Source of the DNA: Bacteroidales bacterium GP2
Lineage (GTDB): Bacteria > Bacteroidota > Bacteroidia > Bacteroidales > Muribaculaceae
Reading direction: 5' to 3'
DNA: 28,421 nt
Assembly (NCBI GenBank): GCA_001701115.1
Contig: DAAJ01000086.1
Coordinates: forward strand, 23,861-52,281
The notes under the pieces are model-generated. The model had not been told where the DNA came from, did no database searches, and saw nothing but the letters and a program-made list of their open reading frames with translations. This document shows, in pieces, positions 7,717 through 14,378 of this stretch (the stretch's first letter is position 1; every line of letters starts with the position of its first letter). The translations under genes were made by a program, and so were the position numbers.

Positions 7717-9051
7717 TCATTCAATTTCCTTGCGAAGCCAGTCAAGTCCCTCCCTGACAGTTTTCTGTATCTCGATTTTTGACGGGTCGACATATTCGCA
7801 GAGCGCAAAATCTTCAGGAGCAACCTCGTAGATGCCGAGCTTCTCCATCATGTCGATGTCCCGTGCGCCGATAGCCTTAAGCAGGTATTCCGGCATGATG
7901 TCCATAGGCAGCACCTTGTCATATTCGCCGCTCATGATCATTGCCCTGCGCCCTCCGAGGATACGGGCGTCCGGGGAAAATTTCTTGTGGAACATCCGGA
8001 AAGGGAATGAGCGGCTCACGCTCATTTTTGACGGGCTTACTGATGCCCAACCCATGAATTCATCAACATCGTCACCCTCAGCGATTACTGTAACCTGGCG
8101 GTAGGGGAACCTCAGGAAGCCGTCCATGCTGATTTTTACTCCGGTGAGTATGTTTCCCGAAATGATGCGGTGGTGGCGGTCATCTTCAGCTATGTGCCCT
8201 TCAAGGAGCGGCTTTATTGCCGCGCCCTGCACTGTTGCGGCGTAATAAGGTCTGCCTACTTCCGGACCGGTCACAGCTACTATTGCCGAATAATCGCGCT
8301 TGCCCGTGAGGATAAGTTCGCCGAGCGAAGCCACTGTGAGTATTGAAAGGGTCCAGATGGTCTCACCTTTATTTATAGGGGCTATATTCGCAGCTTGCAC
8401 ACCTGCGTTGCCGGCAGGATGGGGACCGGTGACAGTGTAATGCACCGCCTCCGCCGGAACCTGGAACGAAGCATCCGGACGGGTAGACACATATATTTTG
8501 CCGGTGGTGAGCGCTGAAAGCGCCTTTATTCCGGCATCAATCTGTTTCTGCTTCCCGCGCACTTGCTCATTAAGGTCCGGAGCAAGAGGGGAGGAATCGA
8601 AAGCGGTCACGAATATATCTCTCGGGCTACGGTCCGGTGTAGGGACAATATCGTAGGGACGCTGGCGCATCTCAGCCCATAGCCCGCTATCTTTAAGCGC
8701 GGAAATGATGCTTTCAGGGCGAGCAAGGTCTATATCGAAGGTTTTGCTTCCGTTGCCTTTGGGTGTCACTTCGACCCTCTCAATTTTCCTGCGTTCACCT
8801 CTTATAATAGCGGTGACTGTGCCGGAAACCGGGGAGGTCAGCTTGATGTCCTCATTGTTTTTGTCATGCATCAGGGGAGAACCGGCACTCACGCTGTCCC
8901 CCTCCTTTACCTCAAGCTTGGGCATGAAGCCGGGGAAGTCATCCGGAGTAACCGCGACAAGTGACGCGGGGCAATCCTGCGGGGCGCTCCAGTTGGCGCT
9001 CCCTTCGATGCTCAGGTCGAGCCCGCGCTTGACTGTTAGGGTATTTTCCAT
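7717..9051 (-). CDS. nqrA: Na+-translocating NADH:quinone reductase subunit A
   Basis: NqrA is the cytoplasmic subunit implicated in quinone handling at the membrane face of the complex. I place the start at 9051, giving 444 residues beginning MENTLTVKRGLDL. The frame stays open to 9177, but the extra 42 residues (rich in Phe, Leu, His) are unlike the family and would overlap the likely -7 elements. Seen in the protein: the lipoyl-like N-terminal region (VKEGDSVSAGSPL), the SPVSGTV segment, and the C-terminal PMDIMPEYLLKAI region. It is the first gene of the operon, divergent from exbB. Confidence 0.96.
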   Translation of the reverse strand: MENTLTVKRGLDLSIEGSANWSAPQDCPASLVAVTPDDFPGFMPKLEVKEGDSVSAGSPLMHDKNNEDIKLTSPVSGTVTAIIRGERRKIERVEVTPKGNGSKTFDIDLARPESIISALKDSGLWAEMRQRPYDIVPTPDRSPRDIFVTAFDSSPLAPDLNEQVRGKQKQIDAGIKALSALTTGKIYVSTRPDASFQVPAEAVHYTVTGPHPAGNAGVQAANIAPINKGETIWTLSILTVASLGELILTGKRDYSAIVAVTGPEVGRPYYAATVQGAAIKPLLEGHIAEDDRHHRIISGNILTGVKISMDGFLRFPYRQVTVIAEGDDVDEFMGWASVSPSKMSVSRSFPFRMFHKKFSPDARILGGRRAMIMSGEYDKVLPMDIMPEYLLKAIGARDIDMMEKLGIYEVAPEDFALCEYVDPSKIEIQKTVREGLDWLRKEIE

Positions 9052-9092
9052 GATAAGATGGTAGTGAATGAATGGATGCGGTATTATCACCG

Positions 9093-9100
9093 CAAAGTTA
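9093..9100 (-). promoter_or_regulatory. nqrA: -7 promoter element for nqrA (proximal)
   Basis: The minus strand reads TAACTTTG, a full TAnnTTTG match, which would give a transcript start near 9086 and a leader of about 35 bases. A TTTG on the minus strand at 9125-9128 is 24 bases upstream, longer than the usual 19-21, so the -33 assignment is weak. Confidence 0.5.
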
Positions 9101-9165
9101 TTTAATAATTTTGAGAAAACTTTGCAAAAACTTGCCAAATGTTGCCTCCCGCACCCCTCTAAGGG

Positions 9166-9173
9166 CAAAAATA
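9166..9173 (-). promoter_or_regulatory. nqrA: -7 promoter element for nqrA (distal, alternative)
   Basis: The minus strand reads TATTTTTG, a second full TAnnTTTG match pointing into nqrA. It would give a start near 9159 and a leader of about 108 bases. Only a poor -33 (TTTC) lies upstream at 22 bases. It may be an alternative or a chance match. Confidence 0.35.
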
Positions 9174-9215
9174 CCATGGTGTTGCAGCCGCAGATGAAAA
9201 ATAAATCATAAAAAT

Positions 9216-9246
9216 TTTGTCAGTTAAAAACTAAATAATACTTTTG
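9216..9246 (+). promoter_or_regulatory. exbB: Bacteroides-type promoter of the exbB-exbD-exbD-tonB operon
   Basis: TTTG at 9216-9219, then exactly 19 bases, then TACTTTTG at 9239-9246. This is a full match to the Bacteroides primary promoter TTTG-N19-21-TAnnTTTG. Transcription should begin near 9252-9254, leaving a leader of about 142 bases before the exbB ATG. Confidence 0.85.
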
Positions 9247-9395
9247 CAATAGTGTTTCCCCCGGAATCCAAAGAGTAACCGATATATCGATACCACGAAA
9301 ACGTCGAAAACAACGGCTTACGTTGGCTCCCTGAAGAATCCAAGACAATAAACTCAATATTAACCTTAACAAACAATTTAGTAATTATCTCAATT

Positions 9396-10223
9396 ATGGA
9401 AGCTCAAAAGCCCATTCAGCCTGCGGCACAAAAGCCCGCTGCTAAGAAAGAAGGTAGCAATGTAGGCGGTATCAAGAATGCATTTCTTGTTATCATCGCT
9501 TGCTTCATTGTAGCCGTTTGTCTCTTCATCTTCTGGTTCGGTCACGAATCACACTTCGAAGAAGGTCACCCCATCGACCTCTGGGGAACAATCTACAAAG
9601 GTGGTTTCATCGTGCCTATCCTCCAGACCCTCTTCCTCACTGTTATCGTACTTTCTGTTGAGCGTTTCATCGCTATGAAGTCAGCCAAAGGTAAAGGCAA
9701 CATCACCAAGTTTGTTGCTGGCGTTAAGGCTTGCCTCGTTAAGAACGACATCGAAGGTGCTAAAAAGCTCTGCGCAGCTCAGCAGGGTAGTGTAGCAGCT
9801 GTTGTTAAAGCAGCTCTCATCCGCTACCAGGAAATGGATATGAACACAACCCTTACAAAAGAGCAGAAAGTTGCTACTCTTCAGAAAGAAGTTGAAGAAG
9901 CTACAGCTCTCGAAATGCCCGCACTCCAGCAGAATCTGCCTATCGTTGCTACAATGACAACCCTCGGTACTCTCGTTGGTCTTCTCGGTACTGTGATGGG
10001 TATGATCAAATCATTCCAGGCTCTCGCACAGAGCGGTGCTCCTGACTCAACCGAGCTCTCTACCGGTATCTCTGAGGCTCTTATCAACACTGCCTTCGGT
10101 ATCGCAACCGGTGCATTCGCTGTTATTTCTTACAACTTCTACACCAACAAAATCGATAACCTCACCTACGCTATCGACGAGATCGGTTTCTCAATCGTGC
10201 AGACATTTGCTGCTACTCACTAA
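9396..10223 (+). CDS. exbB: ExbB/MotA/TolQ-family proton channel protein
   Basis: ExbB forms the pentameric inner-membrane channel that, with ExbD, powers TonB. The 275 residues show a charged Lys/Ala-rich tail (1-25) and four hydrophobic stretches: about 27-49, 70-88, 183-207 and 226-247. The MotA/TolQ/ExbB core motif TLGTLVGLLGTVMGMI is at 189-204, and the last helix carries the conserved INTAFGIATG. The first, extra N-terminal helix and the longer chain (Escherichia ExbB is 244 residues) are usual in Bacteroidota. It uses ATC for nearly all Ile codons and CTC for many Leu codons, unlike the nqr genes, suggesting high expression. It leads a four-gene operon behind a consensus promoter. Confidence 0.95.
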   Translation: MEAQKPIQPAAQKPAAKKEGSNVGGIKNAFLVIIACFIVAVCLFIFWFGHESHFEEGHPIDLWGTIYKGGFIVPILQTLFLTVIVLSVERFIAMKSAKGKGNITKFVAGVKACLVKNDIEGAKKLCAAQQGSVAAVVKAALIRYQEMDMNTTLTKEQKVATLQKEVEEATALEMPALQQNLPIVATMTTLGTLVGLLGTVMGMIKSFQALAQSGAPDSTELSTGISEALINTAFGIATGAFAVISYNFYTNKIDNLTYAIDEIGFSIVQTFAATH

Positions 10224-10262
10224 TCCCACATTACACCTTAATTATATAAATAGAACTGTAAT

Positions 10263-10979
10263 ATGGGAAAAGTAAAAATTAAAAGAAAGAGTACCCTCAT
10301 CGACATGACCGCGATGAGTGACGTGACTGTTCTTTTGCTTACTTTCTTCATGTTGACGTCTACTTTCCTTCAGAAGGAGCCTGTGACAGTTATCACACCG
10401 TCATCTGTTTCTGAAATCAAGGTTCCGGTAGCTAACGTTGCTACTATCCTTATCTCACCCGAAGGAAAAGTGTTCCTGTCTATCACCGGTGACGCTGAAG
10501 CAGAAACTAAGGACACCTGGGGCTCAGAAGCTATCAGAGCCGAGATCCTTAAGAACGCTGTTGCCGAGTATAACAGAATTCACCCGAGCAATCCCGTGAA
10601 TCTTACAGAACAGGACGTAGCGGTGTTCTCCAAAATCAATATGTTTGGAGTTCCTTTCAGGGCTCTGCCCGAATTCTTGAGGAAGTCTCAGACTGAGCAG
10701 GATAAAATCGTTTCAGATATGACTCGTGCTGACGTTGGTATACCCTTGGACGGTAACCGTGACCTCAGCAAGCCAAACGAATTCCAGATCTGGATGCGTG
10801 CTATCTACTCAAGCTCTAACGACAACCTTCAGAGCATGATGAAAAAAGGCGAAGGTATTGCAGTGAAAGCCGACCATGGCACTCCCTATGAAAGGGTTCA
10901 CAACGTACTCGACAATCTCCAGACACTCAAGATGAACCGCTTCAGCTTGATGACAGCACTTAAAACTGAGCAAGATTAA
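10263..10979 (+). CDS. exbD: ExbD/TolR-family protein (first copy)
   Basis: ExbD inserts into the ExbB pentamer and its membrane aspartate relays ions. Here the short cytoplasmic tail is followed by a single helix containing the conserved Asp20 in TAMSDVTVLLLTFFML. The periplasmic part is about 195 residues, much larger than the roughly 100 of Escherichia ExbD (141 total), with an insert between the early strands and the C-terminal region; this enlarged form is common in Bacteroidota. It starts 39 bases after exbB and ends 6 bases before a second, divergent exbD copy. Confidence 0.92.
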   Translation: MGKVKIKRKSTLIDMTAMSDVTVLLLTFFMLTSTFLQKEPVTVITPSSVSEIKVPVANVATILISPEGKVFLSITGDAEAETKDTWGSEAIRAEILKNAVAEYNRIHPSNPVNLTEQDVAVFSKINMFGVPFRALPEFLRKSQTEQDKIVSDMTRADVGIPLDGNRDLSKPNEFQIWMRAIYSSSNDNLQSMMKKGEGIAVKADHGTPYERVHNVLDNLQTLKMNRFSLMTALKTEQD

Positions 10980-10985
10980 ATCATT

Positions 10986-11714
10986 ATGGCACAGATAGAA
11001 CAATCAGACAAGGGTGGCAAAAAGAAAAAAGGCGCCCAGAAGAAAATGTCTATCCATGTGGACTTCACTCCCATGGTGGATATGAACATGCTTCTGATTA
11101 CGTTCTTTATGCTTTGTACCACAATGATTAAATCTCAGACCCTGCAGATTTCACTTCCTACTAATGAGAAGCTTGAACAGCAGGATATGAGCAAAGCTAA
11201 AGAATCAGAAGCGATTACCCTCATCGTTGATACCGAGCGCAACGACAACGGCGATATCAGGAAAGACGACGAAGGCAAACCTATGAACATTGTTTACTAC
11301 TACGAGGGACAGGCTCAGATTGACACTGTTTCCGGCGCGTCAAACATCAAGAAGGAAACCTTCATTGGCAATGACGGAACTGTTCAGCGTGGTATCCGCA
11401 AAATCCTACATGACCGCAACAAACAGGTGCTTGCTAAAATCGATGTCCTCAAGGAACAGTGGCGCAACAGAGAGCTCCACCCCAACAAGGATCTCAATGA
11501 CAGCATCTATCAGGCAAGAGCTAAAGAGTACAGAAATGACTCTACACTCACTCGCCCGATTGTGGTCATCAAAGCTACCCCCGGTGCTTCCTGGGAAAGC
11601 CTGATTAGTGCACTTGACGAAATGCAGATCAATCACATCTCACGTTATCAGATTGATAACATGAATCGTACAGACTCATTGATGATTGATGGCTATAACC
11701 GTCTTAACAAGTGA
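10986..11714 (+). CDS. exbD: ExbD/TolR-family protein (second copy)
   Basis: A second ExbD of 242 residues. The cytoplasmic tail is Lys-rich (KGGKKKKGAQKK), followed by the single membrane helix with the conserved Asp32 in DFTPMVDMNMLLITFFML, closer to the classical ExbD motif than the first copy. The periplasmic domain has a charged insert of about 100 residues (roughly 80-190) before a C-terminal segment resembling the usual fold (PIVVIKATPGASWESLISALDEM). The two copies share topology but little sequence, so they may form heterodimers inside ExbB. It is 6 bases after the first exbD and 42 before tonB. Confidence 0.92.
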   Translation: MAQIEQSDKGGKKKKGAQKKMSIHVDFTPMVDMNMLLITFFMLCTTMIKSQTLQISLPTNEKLEQQDMSKAKESEAITLIVDTERNDNGDIRKDDEGKPMNIVYYYEGQAQIDTVSGASNIKKETFIGNDGTVQRGIRKILHDRNKQVLAKIDVLKEQWRNRELHPNKDLNDSIYQARAKEYRNDSTLTRPIVVIKATPGASWESLISALDEMQINHISRYQIDNMNRTDSLMIDGYNRLNK

Positions 11715-11756
11715 TTTTGATGTAAGATATATAATAACTTTAAAAGCTTAAGAAAA

Positions 11757-12611
11757 ATGGCAAAAGATGTAGATCTTTCATCAAAAGAGTGGCGCGACAT
11801 AATCTTTGAAGGCAAAAACAAAGAGTATGGTGCATACCAGCTCCGTAAAGCTTCCAATGCCCGCCACAATAAAGCAATGATTGTGATTATCATTGTGATC
11901 GCAATCGTAGCAGCACTTGCTTTCCTTGTAAACACTGTTATCAAAGCTGCTGAAGCTCGTCCTGAGGACACTGGCGAACAGGTTCTTGCAGAACTCGTTA
12001 CTACAGAAGAGCCCGAAGAAGAGCCACAGGAAGAAGAGCAGCAGAGAATCGAGGAGCAGCAGCCCGAAGTTATCAAGGAAGAACTTCTTAACACCGTGAA
12101 ATCCGCTGAGATCGCAATCGTGCCTGACGAACAGGCTGAAGAGATCAAGAGCCAGGATGAAATGAAGGAAGACGAGCGTGCAATCGGCGCTGTCAACGAA
12201 GACCGCGGTGTTGACGACATCATCAATGCGCAGGAGCACAAAGAGGTGGTTGTCGTTGAAGAGAAGAAACCGGAAGAAGATGAGCACTATGTGTTTGAAG
12301 CTGTAGAACAGGAAGCTAAGTTCCCCGCAGGTGACGCAGCTCTTATCAAATGGCTTGGTGAACACACTGTTTATCCTCAGACTGCACTTGACAACGGCAT
12401 CCAGGGTACTGTTCGTGTACGTTTCGTCGTTAAGAAAGACGGTAGCATCGGTGAAGTTAAAGTAATGAAACCGGTTGATCCCGCACTTGACAAAGAAGCT
12501 ATCCGCGTGGTTAAGAGCCTGCCGAAGTTCATTCCTGGTAAGATGAACGGACATGCAGTTAACTGTTACTTTACAGTGCCTGTTAAGTTCCGTATCGCAA
12601 ACCAGAGCTAA
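11757..12611 (+). CDS. tonB: Energy transducer TonB
   Basis: TonB spans the periplasm and pulls on the TonB box of outer-membrane transporters such as SusC. The 284 residues comprise the cytoplasmic stretch common in Bacteroidota TonB (WRDIIFEGKNKEYGAYQLR, 12-30), one membrane helix (about 40-60), a long linker (about 65-185) and a C-terminal TonB domain (about 190-284) with YPQTALDNGIQGTVRVRFVV and FTVPVKF. The linker is not the usual Pro/Lys type: it is rich in Glu and Gln (for example EEPEEEPQEEEQQ at 84-96), with few prolines. It is the last gene of the operon, followed by a strong terminator. Confidence 0.95.
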   Translation: MAKDVDLSSKEWRDIIFEGKNKEYGAYQLRKASNARHNKAMIVIIIVIAIVAALAFLVNTVIKAAEARPEDTGEQVLAELVTTEEPEEEPQEEEQQRIEEQQPEVIKEELLNTVKSAEIAIVPDEQAEEIKSQDEMKEDERAIGAVNEDRGVDDIINAQEHKEVVVVEEKKPEEDEHYVFEAVEQEAKFPAGDAALIKWLGEHTVYPQTALDNGIQGTVRVRFVVKKDGSIGEVKVMKPVDPALDKEAIRVVKSLPKFIPGKMNGHAVNCYFTVPVKFRIANQS

Positions 12612-12635
12612 TAGCAGAAACAGACAATCCTAAAT

Positions 12636-12670
12636 AAATCGGGCATCGGATAATCTCCGGTGCCCGATTT
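12636..12670 (+). terminator. Intrinsic terminator of the exbB-tonB operon
   Basis: A 14-base stem (left arm 12636-12649 AAATCGGGCATCGG, right arm 12657-12670 CCGGTGCCCGATTT, one G-U pair) closes on a 7-base loop. The T run at the 3' side is short and lies partly in the stem. It is 24 bases after the tonB stop. Confidence 0.85.
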
Positions 12671-12702
12671 CTATTTGCAAATGATTGAAAAGATATATGA
12701 TA

Positions 12703-12735
12703 AATCCCTGCTCCCGGGAGATGCGGGCAGGGATT
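12703..12735 (-). terminator. Probable terminator of the sulfatase gene
   Basis: Arms AATCCCTGC (12703-12711) and GCAGGGATT (12727-12735) pair perfectly around a loop that itself holds the palindrome CTCCCGGGAG. It lies 21 bases beyond the sulfatase stop. The T tract on the minus strand is weak, so it may act in both directions together with the tonB terminator. Confidence 0.6.
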
Positions 12736-12756
12736 ATGCATGGTTAAATTAAACGC

Positions 12757-14277
12757 TCAATCGTATGGTATCAACTCCGGCAGGATCTTATTTGTGTACC
12801 AGGGGTCATCGGCTTCCTTGAGAAGAGAAACCATCTCAGAGCATAGTTGCGAAACAATTTCCGGATAATCTTCAAGCGGCAGGTTATGCTGCTGGTATGG
12901 GTCGGCAATATCGTCAAAAAGGAGTGAGCTTTTGAGTTTCCCTGTTTTCTTGTCAAGTGTGAGCGCCATGGTATAGCGTTTTGTCTTGATGCCTCTTGAC
13001 ACAGGGAAATAACTTATGACGTTGCCGAGGGAATCCCGGTCTCCGTCGCTGTTTTTAATATACAAAGCACCTTTGCGTAATGGCGTGTCATTGCTTGTCC
13101 CGAGGAAACGGCATGAATAATCCCTGCCTTCAACCTCAGCGGGAATAGAGTCGGCAAGTCCGGCAAGTCCGAGGATAGTAGGCATGATGTCCGGGCTTGA
13201 CATTATCAGCTCATTGTCAATTTCAGGTGCTATACGTCCGGGAAACCTTATAAGCATAGGCACATTCATGCTCTCTGCGTAAGGCGAGTTCTTAGGATCG
13301 TTTGTGCCTTGGCTGCACATTGTTTCACCGTGGTCCGATGAAAACACCACTATAGTATTGTCCGTAAGTCCGAGGCTGTCGAGGGCATGAAGTATGCGCC
13401 CGAATTGCTTGTCTACTCCTGTCACAGAGGCGAAATAGTAGCGCACGCTTGGAGCTTTAGCCATTGTAGTATCGGCATTTGGGCGTACAAGCAGGTCGCC
13501 CAGAGGTTTGTCCGCGTAAAGTGCGTAAGCATCCTCAGGGCAGTCTTCCGTTGAGCGGTAAGGGCTGTGGGGAGGATTGTAGCTTACCATCATGAAGAAG
13601 GGCTTGTCGGGATTACGCACATTGCCGTCATTGCGAAGGTAGGCGATAGCCTTGTCCGTTTCATGCTCCGGTGACCATTGGTTGATGTCGTGGCGGTTGC
13701 CCTCCGTGTCCCAGTAGTGCGGGTGTTTGTGCACATCGAATGTGCCGTAGCTGTACCAGTAGTCGAATCCGTGACGGCGTTCCGGGGGAGTGTAGGCATC
13801 CCAGGCTGGCACTTGCGTCTCAACATAATGTCCAGGGTTCTGCGGGTCGTTTGGAGTAGGGTGGTGGGCATGGAGCTTGCCGATGTAAGCGCAATTGTAT
13901 CCGGCGTTATGGAATACATCGCTGATGCAGGTAGCGTCATCGCGCAGGTCGCTTACAGGACGGTTTGCAACGCAGTTGGTGCTCACGCCAGAGTTTTGGC
14001 TAAACATTCCGGTGAGCAACATGCCTCTGTGAGGCGAACTCAGTGGGAAATTGCTTTGGCAGGATGTGAGCACTCTTGCCTGGCGGGCAAAAGAGTCGAG
14101 GTTTGGGGTAATCACCGGGTCGCCGGTAAAGTTTACCGAGTCGCGGAATCCCTCTTGGTTCCAGAATCCCATTGCGTGGTTGCGCATCTGGTCCGGAAAA
14201 ACGTATATGACATTGGGCGCTTTCGCTATGGCAAGAGTTGCCGATATCGAGAGCATGCCGGTGAGAAGATGTCGCAT
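12757..14277 (-). CDS. Serine-type sulfatase, family S1
   Basis: A 506-residue secreted sulfatase removing sulfate esters from a glycan. A hydrophobic N-terminal signal peptide (1 to about 18) precedes the alkaline-phosphatase-like fold. The formylglycine motif is S-S-P-H-R at 80-84 followed by GMLLTG, so the converted residue is Ser80; this needs an anSME-type maturase, not present here. The first metal site reads PDQ (Asp29, Gln30) instead of the usual DD, and the second is SSDHGE in the IVVFSSDHGE segment. The neighbouring lyase and GH88 suggest a glycosaminoglycan-like substrate. A resemblance to S1_11 (GlcNAc-6-O-sulfatase type) is my guess from the motifs and is untested. It follows susD across a strong terminator. 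Confidence 0.93.
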   Translation of the reverse strand: MRHLLTGMLSISATLAIAKAPNVIYVFPDQMRNHAMGFWNQEGFRDSVNFTGDPVITPNLDSFARQARVLTSCQSNFPLSSPHRGMLLTGMFSQNSGVSTNCVANRPVSDLRDDATCISDVFHNAGYNCAYIGKLHAHHPTPNDPQNPGHYVETQVPAWDAYTPPERRHGFDYWYSYGTFDVHKHPHYWDTEGNRHDINQWSPEHETDKAIAYLRNDGNVRNPDKPFFMMVSYNPPHSPYRSTEDCPEDAYALYADKPLGDLLVRPNADTTMAKAPSVRYYFASVTGVDKQFGRILHALDSLGLTDNTIVVFSSDHGETMCSQGTNDPKNSPYAESMNVPMLIRFPGRIAPEIDNELIMSSPDIMPTILGLAGLADSIPAEVEGRDYSCRFLGTSNDTPLRKGALYIKNSDGDRDSLGNVISYFPVSRGIKTKRYTMALTLDKKTGKLKSSLLFDDIADPYQQHNLPLEDYPEIVSQLCSEMVSLLKEADDPWYTNKILPELIPYD

Positions 14278-14310
14278 AGTTTATTGGAATAAAGTAATGT
14301 TTTATAAAAA

Positions 14311-14353
14311 GTGAAGACAATGGACTGTCATTTCGACCTGCCATTGTCTTCAC
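14311..14353 (-). terminator. Strong intrinsic terminator between susD and the sulfatase gene
   Basis: Perfect 13-base arms, GTGAAGACAATGG (14311-14323) and CCATTGTCTTCAC (14341-14353), enclose a 17-base loop. On the minus strand the stem is followed directly by TTTTT (14310-14306). It lies 25 bases after the susD stop and 33 bases before the sulfatase start. Confidence 0.88.
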
Positions 14354-14378
14354 CGTTATTTAGGCTATGTGGTAAGTT

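Larger units (their letters stand above)
9052..9395. other. Divergent promoter region between nqrA and exbB
   Basis: These 344 bases hold no gene. They contain two TAnnTTTG elements pointing into nqrA, one complete promoter pointing into exbB, and the exbB leader of roughly 140 bases. The leader carries a 10-base perfect palindrome CGATATATCG at 9280-9289 and a small AACG/CGTT hairpin near 9312-9325. I recognise no riboswitch. Confidence 0.7.

Noticed and set aside
9052..9177. Upstream extension of nqrA by 42 codons
   Set aside because: The added residues do not resemble NqrA and would place the start beyond two TAnnTTTG elements; ATG at 9051 gives the normal family length.
9280..9289. Palindrome CGATATATCG in the exbB leader as an operator
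   Set aside because: A single short palindrome without a second copy or known consensus; listed only as part of the intergenic description.
11693..12241. 182-codon Ser-rich open frame antisense to tonB and its upstream gap
   Set aside because: Low-complexity Ser/Cys product explained by GA-rich codons on the other strand.
11781..12554. 257-codon open frame antisense to tonB
   Set aside because: It mirrors the Glu/Lys-rich tonB linker, giving a Phe/Leu/Ser/Asp product with no family, signal or start context. The tonB frame has clear domains.
13678..14292. 204-codon open frame antisense to the sulfatase
   Set aside because: Val/Ala/Arg-rich, no domain; the sulfatase frame has all family motifs.
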